From assembly GCF_030733425.1 (NCBI RefSeq), contig NZ_JASHIZ010000013.1, positions 1 through 64,000 of the forward strand: 64,000 bases of DNA, given 5' to 3'. This stretch comes from Roseovarius sp. MMSF_3350. Lineage in GTDB: Bacteria > Pseudomonadota > Alphaproteobacteria > Rhodobacterales > Rhodobacteraceae. Of the stretch, positions 16,902 to 25,596 are shown one piece after another (position 1 is the first letter of the stretch; the number at the start of each line of letters is the position of its first letter). Position numbers and translations under genes: made by a program. The notes below the pieces were generated by a model, which did not search any database, was not told where the DNA came from, and saw nothing but the letters and a program-made list of their open reading frames with translations.

Positions 16902-19352
16902 CTAAACCTTCACCCTCTCCGATTTCGGATCGTACATCGGACGCAAGGACGCCGCGGCTTTCACCCGCGTTCCCGCCACATCGATCTCGTAGGTCGAGGC
17001 CAGCAGCTCTTCGGCGCTCTCCCCGGCGCACGGCACGTAACCCATACCGATCGCGCCGCCCAGATGGTGACCATACGCCCCCGAACTGAGGTACCCCACG
17101 ATCTCGCCGTCCCGCAGGACAGGCTCGTTGTGATAGACCATCGGCTCGGGATCGGTCAGCCGAAACTGCACCAGCCGCTTCGCCAGCCCCGCCTGCTTCT
17201 TGCGCAGCACCGCATCGCGTCCGATGAAGTCGGGCTTGTCCGTCTTGACGGCAAAGCCCAGCCCGGCCTCCAGCACGTGATCCTCGCAGGTGATGTCATG
17301 CCCGAAATGCCTGAATCCCTTCTCGATCCGGCACGAATCCATCATGTGCATTCCGCACAGTTTCAGCCCGTGCTCCTGCCCGGCCTCGTAAAGCGTCTCG
17401 AACACGTGGCCTGCCACGTCGGCGCTCATATAAATCTCCCAGCCCAGCTCGCCGACGTAACTGACCCGGTGCACACGGGCGAGGCCCATGCCCAGCTCGA
17501 TCTGTTGCGCCGTGCCGAACGGATTTGCCTCGTTGGAAAAATCATCCGGGCTGACAGCCTGCATCAGCTTGCGCGCATCCGGGCCCATCACGGCCAACAC
17601 GCCCTCGCCTGCCGTCACATCGGTGATCACGACGCTGAACTCGCCCTTGTGCCGCGCCATCCACGTCTGGTCGGCCAGCCGCGTCGCGGCGGGCGTCACC
17701 ACCAGGTACGCGGTCTCGCTCAGCCGCGTGACGGTCACGTCCGCTTCGATCCCGCCGCGGTCGTTCAGGAACTGCGTGTAAACGATTTTGCCATTCGGCA
17801 CCGAATAGTCGCCGCCGCCGATATGGTTCAGAAACGCCTCCGCATCCGGCCCCTCGACCCGGATCTTGCCGAAACTCGACATGTCATACATGCCCACACC
17901 CGTGCGGATTGCCTGATGCTCGGCGGCGGCGTTCTCGAACCAGTTCTGCCGCCCCCAGCTATATCGGTACTCCCGCTCCTGGCCGCCCCCGGCGAACCAG
18001 TTCGCGCGTTCCCAGCCAGCAATTTCGCCCATCACCGCGCCGTGTTCCAGAAGGTGGTGATGGAACGGCGACCGCCGCACCCCCCGCGCCGTGCGTTTCT
18101 GCAGATAGGGGAAATGATCGGCGTAAAGCAGCCCCAGCGTTTCCTTTGAACGCTGGTAAAGATAATGCCGGTTTCCCTGGAAGGGCTGCATCCGGGAAAT
18201 ATCCACATCGCCCAGATCGAACGGCTTCTCGCCGCTGTCCATCCACTGGCTCAGCGCGTGACCCGCGCCCCCGGCACTCTGAATCCCGATCGAGTTGAAC
18301 CCGGCGGCCACCCACACATTGTCCATCTCCGGGCAAAGCCCCAGGTGATAGGCGTCATCTGGCGTGAAACTCTCCGGCCCGTTGAAGAACGTGTGCACCC
18401 CCGCCTCCGCCAGCATCGGCATCCGGTGGCAGGCCGCTTCCAGGATCGGCTCGAAATGGTCGAAATCCTCGGGCAACTGGTCGAACTCGAAACTCTCGGG
18501 AATGCCCTGCATCCCCCACGGCTTGGCATTGGGCTCGAACGCGCCCAGCAGGATCTTGCCCGCGTCTTCCTTGTAATAGGCACACTCGTCCGGCACGCGC
18601 AGCACCGGCAACTGCCCCAGCCCGTCGATGCCTTCGGTCACGATATAGAAATGCTCGCAGGCATGCAGCGGCACGTTCACACCCGCCATGCGGCCCACCT
18701 CGTGGCCCCACATGCCCGCGCAGTTCACGATCATGTCGCAGGCGATATGCCCCGTCTCAACGCCATCGTCGGCGGCCCAGTCCACGCCCGTCACCCGGCG
18801 GCCCTCACGCGCGATGCCGGTGACCTTCACCCGCTCCTTGACCAGCGCCCCGTTCTGCCGCGCGCCCTTGGCCAGCGCCAGCGCGATATTGGCCGGGTCC
18901 GCCTGTCCGTCCTTGTCCAGATAGACCGCCCCGGTCACGTCGTTGGTGTTGAGATGCGGATAGCGTGTCTTGACCTCCGCCGCGCCGATCTCTTCCACGT
19001 CCACGCCAAAGGCCCGGGCCATCGCGGCCTGCCGGTAAATCTCCTCCCGCCGCTCGTCGGTCAGTGCCACGGTGATGGACCCGCAGCGCCGGAACCCGGT
19101 TGCGACCCCGGTCTCGGCCTCCAGGTTGCCGTAAAGCTCCTGGCTGTATTTCGCCAGCTTCGTCATGTTGGCACTGGCCCGCAGCTGCGCGATCAGGCCC
19201 GCGGCGTGCCATGTCGTGCCGCTGGTCAGCTGCTTGCGCTCCAGAAGCACCACGTCTTTCCAGCCCAGCTTGGCCAGGTGATAGGCCACCGAACAGCCCA
19301 CCACACCGCCGCCGACAATGACCACGCGGGCGTGTCTCGGAAGATTACTCAT
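16902..19352 (-). CDS. Dimethylglycine/sarcosine dehydrogenase-like FAD-GcvT protein
   Basis: An 816-aa two-part enzyme. The N-terminal FAD-dependent oxidoreductase (DAO fold) has the Rossmann motif VGGGVVGCSVAYHL and SGTTWHAAGL, whose His is the covalent flavin site in dimethylglycine and sarcosine dehydrogenases. The C-terminal half (from about residue 430) is an aminomethyltransferase/GcvT folate-binding domain ending in the GcvT barrel (GYLSSGAYGHHLGG). Such enzymes oxidatively demethylate N-methylglycines and pass the one-carbon unit to tetrahydrofolate. It is the last gene of the 26.17-16.90 kb operon and overlaps the unknown gene before it by eight bases. The exact substrate (dimethylglycine, sarcosine or another methylamine) cannot be set from sequence. 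Confidence 0.88.
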   Translation of the reverse strand: MSNLPRHARVVIVGGGVVGCSVAYHLAKLGWKDVVLLERKQLTSGTTWHAAGLIAQLRASANMTKLAKYSQELYGNLEAETGVATGFRRCGSITVALTDERREEIYRQAAMARAFGVDVEEIGAAEVKTRYPHLNTNDVTGAVYLDKDGQADPANIALALAKGARQNGALVKERVKVTGIAREGRRVTGVDWAADDGVETGHIACDMIVNCAGMWGHEVGRMAGVNVPLHACEHFYIVTEGIDGLGQLPVLRVPDECAYYKEDAGKILLGAFEPNAKPWGMQGIPESFEFDQLPEDFDHFEPILEAACHRMPMLAEAGVHTFFNGPESFTPDDAYHLGLCPEMDNVWVAAGFNSIGIQSAGGAGHALSQWMDSGEKPFDLGDVDISRMQPFQGNRHYLYQRSKETLGLLYADHFPYLQKRTARGVRRSPFHHHLLEHGAVMGEIAGWERANWFAGGGQEREYRYSWGRQNWFENAAAEHQAIRTGVGMYDMSSFGKIRVEGPDAEAFLNHIGGGDYSVPNGKIVYTQFLNDRGGIEADVTVTRLSETAYLVVTPAATRLADQTWMARHKGEFSVVITDVTAGEGVLAVMGPDARKLMQAVSPDDFSNEANPFGTAQQIELGMGLARVHRVSYVGELGWEIYMSADVAGHVFETLYEAGQEHGLKLCGMHMMDSCRIEKGFRHFGHDITCEDHVLEAGLGFAVKTDKPDFIGRDAVLRKKQAGLAKRLVQFRLTDPEPMVYHNEPVLRDGEIVGYLSSGAYGHHLGGAIGMGYVPCAGESAEELLASTYEIDVAGTRVKAAASLRPMYDPKSERVKV

Positions 19353-20019
19353 CCCCTGTCTCCTTGAACGAGGCGTAAAGATTTTGCCACTGGTTGGTCA
19401 TCGGCCCCACCGTGCGCCACTCGACGCGCAGCGTGTCGCGCTCGAAGTGGCGGTCGACCCAGTCCTCGACCGCCCTTGGCCGCGACATCGAGAAATTGCT
19501 TGCCCCGATCTGGAAGAGCGGCAGGTCGGCGTCGATCTCGCAGGACCGCCCGAACTCGTCCTTCGCCTGCACCTGAAGCCTGTAGCGATCCGGCGGCACA
19601 TGGTTCAGCGACAGTTTCAGCACGTTGGTCGAGCCATAAGAGCCCTCCTGGATCGCCGCCGGCGCCTCCGGCACATCAGGCGTTCGGTCCCAGTCGAAAT
19701 CGACCGTCACACCGTCCAGCGCGGCCCGGTCCCGGCTGGCCAGGTCGGCCTCCCTGATCGTCAGCCATTCCACGGTCAGCGCCGGTTCCAGCAGGTACGC
19801 CATGTCCGCGTCACCACTTTCGTCCGGTATCTCCTGCGGCCGCGCCGCGATCATGATGTTCAACTGAACCCCGTCGGTCTCCTGCTCCTGCTCGAAACTC
19901 TTCCACAGGATGAACTTCGCATGGCTCACCTCGAAATCCAGCCGGCCGAATTCCTTGCTTTCATAACGAAACCGCCCGCTTGCCGGGACCATGCCGGGGG
20001 GAAGCGTGCCGTCCGTCAT
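19345..20019 (-). CDS. Hypothetical 224-aa protein in the demethylation operon
   Basis: I do not recognise the family. The sequence is acidic, soluble-looking and rich in beta-type alternation (FGRLDFEVSHAKFILW, VLKLSLNHVPPDRYRLQVQA), with no signal peptide, helix bundle or metal motif. One Cys is present. The ATG at 20019 follows GAGGTGACGGG; a longer in-frame reading into the methyltransferase gene is rejected because it loses coding character. It lies 13 bases after the homocysteine methyltransferase stop and overlaps the flavoprotein start by eight bases. Strict packing between these two suggests a linked role. Confidence 0.75.
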   Translation of the reverse strand: MTDGTLPPGMVPASGRFRYESKEFGRLDFEVSHAKFILWKSFEQEQETDGVQLNIMIAARPQEIPDESGDADMAYLLEPALTVEWLTIREADLASRDRAALDGVTVDFDWDRTPDVPEAPAAIQEGSYGSTNVLKLSLNHVPPDRYRLQVQAKDEFGRSCEIDADLPLFQIGASNFSMSRPRAVEDWVDRHFERDTLRVEWRTVGPMTNQWQNLYASFKETGDE

Positions 20020-20032
20020 CCCGTCACCTCTT

Positions 20033-20932
20033 TCATACGATCTCGTGTCCCGCCGCCTGCAGGCAGCGCGCGATCTCAGCGATATGCGCCGGCCCGATCT
20101 CGCAGCAGCCGCCGACGATGGTGGCCCCCTGCGCGACCCAGCCCATGACATATTCCGCGTATTCCAGCGGCCCCATGTCCTTGCGCTGCTCCAGCGCGTC
20201 CACGGTGGGCGCATCGCCCAGGAACCCTTCGCTGATTTCGGTGAACCCGTTGGCGTAGGCGCCGAAGGGCACGCCGAACCCCTTGATAATGTCCAGCGCG
20301 GCCCCGATCGCCTCGGGGCGCGAACAGTTCACCAGCACCGCGTCCGGCGCGTGCCGGCCCACCGTCTCGGCCAGCGCCCCGACCGGCTCGCCCGAGCGCA
20401 GGCGGGTGCCGTCGTGGTCCTCCACGCTCACCGCCAGCCACACCGGCAGGCCCTGCCCCGTGGCCGCCCGCAACGCGCCCTCGGCCTGGTCCACCGACGA
20501 CATCGTCTCCAGCAGGAACAGGTCCACGTGATCCTTCATCAGCGCCACCGGTTCGGCATAGAGCTTCGCGGCCTCGGCGGCAGGCGGGCAGGTCTCGGGC
20601 TTGTAGGACTGCACCAGCGGTCCGATCGCGCCCGCCACACGGCCCTTGCCGCCACTCGCCGCCCGGGCCCGGCGCGCGGCCCGCACCGCCGTATCCGTCA
20701 GTTGCCCGACCCGGTCCTGCAACCCGATCCGCTCCAGCCGGTCGCGCAAGACCGCATAGGTGTTGGTCGTGGCCACCGTCGCGCCGGCGGCGAAGTAATC
20801 CAGGTGCACTTCGCCCACCAGCTTGGGATGGTCGATCATCACCTGCGTCGACCACAGCGGCGTCGCCCGGTCGCCCGACCGTTTCACCAGCTCCTGCCCG
20901 ATCGAGCCGTCCAAAAGCGTTACCTGTGCCAT
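20033..20932 (-). CDS. Homocysteine S-methyltransferase family protein (BHMT-like)
   Basis: A 299-aa TIM-barrel methyltransferase (S-methyl_trans family). It starts with LLDGSIGQEL and has TNTYAV, a VNCSRPEA zinc ligand Cys, and the C-terminal GGCCEIGPAHI zinc-binding pair, giving the three Cys ligands of BHMT and MetH domain 1. It moves a methyl group from a donor such as glycine betaine or S-methylmethionine to homocysteine, making methionine. Between two DMGDH-like genes, a betaine donor is the natural inference, since the product dimethylglycine would feed the dehydrogenases. DMSP or S-methylmethionine are alternatives. Confidence 0.88.
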   Translation of the reverse strand: MAQVTLLDGSIGQELVKRSGDRATPLWSTQVMIDHPKLVGEVHLDYFAAGATVATTNTYAVLRDRLERIGLQDRVGQLTDTAVRAARRARAASGGKGRVAGAIGPLVQSYKPETCPPAAEAAKLYAEPVALMKDHVDLFLLETMSSVDQAEGALRAATGQGLPVWLAVSVEDHDGTRLRSGEPVGALAETVGRHAPDAVLVNCSRPEAIGAALDIIKGFGVPFGAYANGFTEISEGFLGDAPTVDALEQRKDMGPLEYAEYVMGWVAQGATIVGGCCEIGPAHIAEIARCLQAAGHEIV

Positions 20933-21042
20933 CCCGTTCCTTTCGCACCCGTGTTCGGCTGTCGACGCCGTCCCGGATCACCCCTGCCCGGCCCGCCGTG
21001 GCCGGTCAGGTAGACGCCGGACATGATCGCGGACAGGCTCAT
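20920..21042 (-). CDS. Possible 40-aa peptide or gene remnant
   Basis: An ATG overlapping the LysE stop by ATGA opens a 40-codon frame that ends 13 bases inside the methyltransferase gene. Its start, SGVYLTGHGG, is reminiscent of the N-terminus of quinone-oxidoreductase/zinc alcohol dehydrogenases; the rest (Gly/Arg-rich) is not. It may be a decayed remnant, a coupling leader, or chance. Confidence 0.25.
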   Translation of the reverse strand: MSLSAIMSGVYLTGHGGPGRGDPGRRRQPNTGAKGTGWHR

Positions 21043-21668
21043 CGCGCCGCCTCCTTGTCCAGGTCCTTCAGCCCCAGCAGCACCGCCGCCCCGACCATCA
21101 GCGCGCCACTCACCCGGTTGATCCACACCCCGGTCAGCGCCTTCACACGCCCCAGCGTCCGCGTTGCCGCCCAGCCCCACAAGAGCAGCACCAGACCGTC
21201 CACCACCAGGTAGGTCACGCCAAGCACCAGCAGTTGCGGCAGGATGGGCGCACCCGCGTCGATGAACTGCGGGAACAACGCTCCGAAGAACACAACCGCA
21301 TAAGGATTGGCCGACGAGGTGACGACCCCCTGCCGGAACAGCCGCCCCGACTCTGCCGCGCCCGGCGCTTCGCCCCCGGCTTTGCTCAGCATCAATCGCA
21401 GCCCGATCCAGACGAGGTATGCCACGCCCACCCATTTCACCACCCAAAGCGCGTCGGCATTGGCCGAGATCACCGCCGTCAGACCAAAGGCCGCCAGCGT
21501 CATCTGCACCGCGTTGGCGCTCAGGTCGCCCGCAACCGTCGCCAGCGACCGGCGCAGCCCGTGCCGCAGGCTGTTGGAAATGATCAGCAACTGGCTCGTA
21601 TCCGGCGGCGTCAGGAAAAACGCCGCCAACACGCCCAGATAGATCAGGTAGGTCTCGATACTCATCAT
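21039..21668 (-). CDS. LysE/RhtB-family amino acid exporter (second copy)
   Basis: A 209-aa inner-membrane protein with about six helices. The family signature is present: TPPDTSQLLIISNSLRHGLR near the N-terminus, and a central SSANPYAVVFFGALFPQF. Members export amino acids and derivatives. It lies between the two DMGDH-like genes' halves of the operon, 49 bases after the first, in a gap that holds a family A palindrome. Export of excess glycine, homoserine-type products or methylated amino acids is possible; the substrate is not readable. Confidence 0.87.
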   Translation of the reverse strand: MMSIETYLIYLGVLAAFFLTPPDTSQLLIISNSLRHGLRRSLATVAGDLSANAVQMTLAAFGLTAVISANADALWVVKWVGVAYLVWIGLRLMLSKAGGEAPGAAESGRLFRQGVVTSSANPYAVVFFGALFPQFIDAGAPILPQLLVLGVTYLVVDGLVLLLWGWAATRTLGRVKALTGVWINRVSGALMVGAAVLLGLKDLDKEAAR

Positions 21669-21686
21669 CCGCCCTTTCGCCTTCGC

Positions 21687-21710
21687 GTCCCGGGCTTGAC
21701 CCGGGGGGAC
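21687..21710. repeat. Family A palindrome inside the demethylation operon
   Basis: GTCCCGGG-CTTGA-CCCGGGGGGAC lies in the 49-base gap between the flavoprotein (stop 21718) and LysE (start 21668). The right arm carries extra G residues. Confidence 0.6.
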
Positions 21711-21717
21711 CTCTAGC

Positions 21718-24162
21718 TCATGCCGTCAGTCGTGCGTTCTCTGGATCCCAAAGCGGCTGATCCGGCTGCACCACGGCGCGCCTACGCTCGCCATAGATCT
21801 CCACTTCCAGCTCCGTCCCCGCCGTTGCCACATCCTTCCGCAACATTGCCAGCGCAACGCTGGCTTTCACCCGGTACCCCCAGGCGCCGCTCGTGGTCTC
21901 CCCCACGATCTCGTCCCCGCTCCAGATCGTCGACATGTAGGGCGCGTCGGCCTCGCCCGCGTCGATGATCAGCGGGGCAAAGGCCTTCTTGCGGCCCTCC
22001 TGCTTCTCGGCCATCAACGCCGCCTTGCCCGTAAAATCCTGTTCCTTGTCGAACTTCACGAACCGCTCCAGCCCGGCTTCCAGCATCGAGTAATCCGTGC
22101 TCAGGTCGCCCTTCCACGCCCGGTACCCTTTCTCGATCCGCAGGCTGTTCAGCGCATACATCCCGAACGGCTTGGCGCCTGCCTCGAGGATGGCGTCGTA
22201 GATCGCCGGCATCTCGGCATTGTCGGCATGCACCTCCCAGCCCAACTCGCCGGTAAAGCTCACCCGGATCAGGAACGCGGGCCGCCCCGCCACGGTGCAG
22301 TGCTGATGGCTCAGCCACCCGGCTTCCAAATCGGCATCGCTGATCCCCGCCAGAACCTCCCGGCTCTTCGGCCCCGCCACCAGCAGTGCCGACCGCTCGC
22401 GCGTCGTCTCCGTCACGGTCACACCTTCCGGCACACTGTTCCGGATCAGTTCTCCGTCATGCCACTGTGCCGTCGCCGCGGTGATCAGCACGAAATCGTT
22501 CTCCGCCAGCCGGATGCAGGAAAACTCCGTCACGATCCGCCCCTGCGCGTTGGCGACATAGACAAGGTTCATCCGCCCCACCTTGGGCAGCCCCCCGGTC
22601 ACGAAGCCGCGCAGCCAGTCGTCGGCCCCCGCGCCATGAACCCGGAACCTAGAGAACCCCGGCAGGTCCAGCACGCCGCAGGCATCCCGCACCGCCTCGC
22701 ATTCCTCGCGGATGCGCTGCTCCCACGGCCCCTTGCGGTTCCACGTATGGGTGCTTTCCTCCGACGTGTCGTCACCCGGCTGCGCGAACCAGTTCGCCCG
22801 CTCCCAGCCGTTATACGCCCCCATCACGCCGCCCAGCTCCAACACGCGGCCATGGTTCGGCGACAGCTTCTTGTCGCGCCCCGCGGGCCATTCGTGCCAC
22901 GGGAAATGCATGGCGTATTCGTTGCCGTAGACCTCCATCCCCTTGGCCACGCAGTAATCATGATCGGTGTAATCGGTGTACCGCCGCGGATCGACCGCCC
23001 ACATGTCCCACTCGGGCGCACCGTCCACGATCCACTCGGCCAGCACCTTGCCCGCACCGCCGCCCTGCGCGATCCCGAAGGTAAAGACACACGCCTCGAA
23101 CGCGTTTTTCACCCCCGGCATCGGCCCCAGCAGGGGCAAACCGTCGGGCGCATAGGGGATCGGCCCGTTGATGATCCGGCTGATCCCCGCCGTACCCGCC
23201 ACCGGCACGCGCTCCATGGAATCCGCCACGATATCCTCGATCCGCTCCAGATCGTCCGACCAAAGCTGAAAGCTGAAATCCTCGGGCATCGGGTCCGACG
23301 GCTCGACCCAATGCGCGCGGCAGTTAGGCTCGTAGGGGCCGATGTTGAACCCGTGCTTTTCCTGCCGGAAGTAATAGGACACATCCACGTCGCGCAACAG
23401 CGGCAGCTTGCGGCCCGTCTCCTTGCTATAGGCCTCGATCTCGGGGATCTCGTCGGTCAGCACGTATTGATGGCTCATCACCATCATCGGCACGGTCCGC
23501 CCGCCATAGGGCTTGAACCATTCGCCCACGGTCTGGGCATAATACCCGGCCGCGTTCACCACGTAGTCGCAGGCGATATCGCCCTTGTCGGTATGCACGA
23601 TCCAGCCCTCGCCGTCCGGCGTCACGCCCGTCGCCGGGCAGAACCGCGCAATGGTCGCACCCATGTCCCGCGCGCCCTTGGCCAGCGCCTGCGTCACCTG
23701 CGCGGGGTCGATATCGCCGTCGTTGGGATCGTAAAGCGCCCCCACGATGTCATGCGTCTCGATGAACGGATACCGCGCCTTGATCTCGTCGGGAGTCAGG
23801 ATTTCCAGATCCATCCCCTGATGCTTGCCCATGCCCTTGGCGCGTTCGAACTCCTGCATCCGTTCCCTGGAATGCGCCAACCGGATCGAGCCGGTCTGGT
23901 GATAGTTCATCGGGTAGTCCACCTCGTCCCCCAGCCGGGCATAAAGCTCGGTCGAGTACCGCTGCATGTTCATGATGCCCCAGCTGGTCGAGAAGGTCGG
24001 CACGTTGCCGGCCGCATGCCACGTGCTCCCGGCGGTCAACTCGTTCTTCTCCAGCAGAACGCAGTCGCTCCACCCTTTCCTGGCCAGGTGATACAGCACC
24101 GAACACCCGACGACCCCGCCGCCAATGACGACCACTTTCGCATTCTTGGGCAGATCAGCCAT
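21718..24162 (-). CDS. Dimethylglycine dehydrogenase-like FAD-GcvT protein
   Basis: An 814-aa paralogue of the 16902 gene. The FAD part has VIGGGVVGCSVLYHL and AGSTWHAAGN with the candidate covalent-flavin His. The C-terminal aminomethyltransferase/GcvT part spans about residues 420-814, with FRVHGAGADDW, SFTGELGWEVHAD and the terminal TSGAWGYRVKASVAL. It probably demethylates dimethylglycine, sarcosine or a related methylamine oxidatively, making a formaldehyde-level one-carbon unit on folate. The N-terminus MADLPKNAKVVVIGGG matches the other copy's MSNLPRHARVVIVGGG. Two GFA-family genes lie directly upstream, fitting spill-over of free formaldehyde. Confidence 0.88.
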   Translation of the reverse strand: MADLPKNAKVVVIGGGVVGCSVLYHLARKGWSDCVLLEKNELTAGSTWHAAGNVPTFSTSWGIMNMQRYSTELYARLGDEVDYPMNYHQTGSIRLAHSRERMQEFERAKGMGKHQGMDLEILTPDEIKARYPFIETHDIVGALYDPNDGDIDPAQVTQALAKGARDMGATIARFCPATGVTPDGEGWIVHTDKGDIACDYVVNAAGYYAQTVGEWFKPYGGRTVPMMVMSHQYVLTDEIPEIEAYSKETGRKLPLLRDVDVSYYFRQEKHGFNIGPYEPNCRAHWVEPSDPMPEDFSFQLWSDDLERIEDIVADSMERVPVAGTAGISRIINGPIPYAPDGLPLLGPMPGVKNAFEACVFTFGIAQGGGAGKVLAEWIVDGAPEWDMWAVDPRRYTDYTDHDYCVAKGMEVYGNEYAMHFPWHEWPAGRDKKLSPNHGRVLELGGVMGAYNGWERANWFAQPGDDTSEESTHTWNRKGPWEQRIREECEAVRDACGVLDLPGFSRFRVHGAGADDWLRGFVTGGLPKVGRMNLVYVANAQGRIVTEFSCIRLAENDFVLITAATAQWHDGELIRNSVPEGVTVTETTRERSALLVAGPKSREVLAGISDADLEAGWLSHQHCTVAGRPAFLIRVSFTGELGWEVHADNAEMPAIYDAILEAGAKPFGMYALNSLRIEKGYRAWKGDLSTDYSMLEAGLERFVKFDKEQDFTGKAALMAEKQEGRKKAFAPLIIDAGEADAPYMSTIWSGDEIVGETTSGAWGYRVKASVALAMLRKDVATAGTELEVEIYGERRRAVVQPDQPLWDPENARLTA

Positions 24163-24201
24163 GTCCGTTTCTCCCTGTTCGCATACCGCCCCGCGGCCCG
24201 T

Positions 24202-24570
24202 TCATTCCTGCGGAACCCCGTCCGCGATCTCGTAGTAATCGCCCTTGTCCGCGGTGAAGATATGCTTCTCCAGCCGCAGCCCCGTCGGCCCGTCCAGCGC
24301 GCCCAGGGCAAAGCTCATCGTGTCCTCGTCATGCGCTTTCCAGAACAGGAACGCCCCGCAGGTCGCGCAGAACCCGCGCTTGGCCTGCGGCGTCGCCTCG
24401 TACCAAGTCACCTCGCCCGTGATGTGCAGGTCCGCCTCTGGCACAAAGGCCGAGGACCAGACGTGCCCCGATTGCTTGCGGCACTGGCCGCAATGACAGG
24501 CCGACACCCCCTGCGGCGCGCCCGTCACGCTGAACCGGATGTTCCCGCACAAACAGCTTCCCTCAAGCAT
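24202..24570 (-). CDS. GFA-family (glutathione-dependent formaldehyde-activating-like) protein, copy 2
   Basis: A 122-aa zinc protein of the GFA/CENP-V fold. Conserved Cys sets are visible: CLCG near residue 8, CHCGQC about 28-33, and FCATCG about 72-77. In Paracoccus Gfa these positions bind zinc and the protein was proposed to bind glutathione and formaldehyde. The ATG at 24570 overlaps the stop of the other GFA gene by eight bases. It shares with that copy the CHCGQCRKQSG, RGFC..CG..LFWK and DKGDYYEI.DG motifs, so the two arose by tandem duplication. Confidence 0.87.
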   Translation of the reverse strand: MLEGSCLCGNIRFSVTGAPQGVSACHCGQCRKQSGHVWSSAFVPEADLHITGEVTWYEATPQAKRGFCATCGAFLFWKAHDEDTMSFALGALDGPTGLRLEKHIFTADKGDYYEIADGVPQE

Positions 24571-24964
24571 TCTCACCTCCACTGAAGCGCGCGAACTGCG
24601 GCAGCCCGTCGCCGATCTCGTAATAGTCACCCTTGTCTTCCATGAAGACATGGCACGCCATCTTCAGCCCATGCCCCGGCTCCAGCGCCCCCGCCGCCAC
24701 CACCGTGCGCGGCGCATCCTCCGGCTTCCAGAACAGGCTCGACCCGCACAGCCGGCAGAACCCACGCTGCGCCGTGTCGCTCGCGCGGAACCACGCCAGC
24801 CCCTCGTCCCGCTCCAGTACGAGGCAGTCGTCGGCAACCGACGTCGCCGCCCAATAAAACCCCGACTGCTTGCGGCACTGCCCGCAATGGCAGCCCAGGA
24901 TGTCCCTGGCCTTGCCCTCCAGCCGGAACGCCACTGCTCCGCACAGGCACGCGCCCTTGATCAT
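24563..24964 (-). CDS. GFA-family (glutathione-dependent formaldehyde-activating-like) protein, copy 1
   Basis: A 133-aa GFA-fold protein with the same zinc Cys pattern (CLCG, CHCGQC, FCRLCG) and a longer C-terminal tail (PQFARFSGGENA). It starts one base after the LysE stop, so translation is coupled. Many GFA-family members do not act on formaldehyde. Here, beside two oxidative demethylases, a role in capturing formaldehyde as S-hydroxymethylglutathione is a reasonable inference. No glutathione-dependent formaldehyde dehydrogenase is in the window. Confidence 0.87.
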   Translation of the reverse strand: MIKGACLCGAVAFRLEGKARDILGCHCGQCRKQSGFYWAATSVADDCLVLERDEGLAWFRASDTAQRGFCRLCGSSLFWKPEDAPRTVVAAGALEPGHGLKMACHVFMEDKGDYYEIGDGLPQFARFSGGENA

Positions 24965-24965
24965 C

Positions 24966-25586
24966 TCACGCCCTCCCCGGCGTCGAGGCCGCGCCCAAGA
25001 GCACGCCGTAGACCACGAAACACGCCGCCAGCCCCCGGCGCAGCCACACGTTGAACACCGCCCCCAGCGCCGCCCGGCCCAGCCCCGCGCCGAGCGCGGT
25101 GTATCCGATGTAGCTCAGCGCCGTCAGGCTCAGCGCGGTGGGAAAGATCACCCACATCTGGCTCCAGATCGGCACGCCCGGTTGCACGAACTGGCTGAAC
25201 GCGGCCAGGTATCCCGCCACGCTCTTGGGGTTGATCGTGGCGATGGCGAAGGCTCGCCAGTAGATGCCGCGCCCATCCGGCGCGGCCACGACCATCTGCC
25301 GCCGCGCCATGATCCAGCCGCGTATCCCAAGATAAATCAGGAACCCCGCGCCAATGAATTTCGCCACCTGAAACGCCGCGGGCGAGGCCGCGATCAGCGC
25401 CGTCACCCCCGCCGCCGACAGCGTCAGGAACAGCGCCGCCTGCGTCAGGATCGCCGCCACCCCCCACAGGCTGCGGCGAAACCCCAGCGTCATCCCGTTG
25501 GTGATGCAATTGACCGCGTTAGGCCCCGGCGTGGTCACGAACACCGCCCAGAACAGCGCGAAGACGGTCCATCCTTCCAGGCTCAT
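24966..25586 (-). CDS. LysE/RhtB-family amino acid exporter (first copy)
   Basis: A 206-aa, roughly six-helix exporter. The LysE signature TPGPNAVNCITNGMTLGFRR follows the first helix, and INPKSVAGYLAAFSQF is the conserved central loop. It follows the XRE regulator by ten bases and precedes the GFA pair by one. A second, clearly different LysE gene sits later in the same operon, so the pathway may need export of two products or of one product under different loads. Confidence 0.87.
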   Translation of the reverse strand: MSLEGWTVFALFWAVFVTTPGPNAVNCITNGMTLGFRRSLWGVAAILTQAALFLTLSAAGVTALIAASPAAFQVAKFIGAGFLIYLGIRGWIMARRQMVVAAPDGRGIYWRAFAIATINPKSVAGYLAAFSQFVQPGVPIWSQMWVIFPTALSLTALSYIGYTALGAGLGRAALGAVFNVWLRRGLAACFVVYGVLLGAASTPGRA

Positions 25587-25596
25587 CCCACCCCCC

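Noticed and set aside
20920-21042. Firm gene call for the 40-codon frame before the methyltransferase
   Set aside because: Only about 10 residues resemble a known N-terminus and the rest is compositionally poor, so it is listed with low confidence only.
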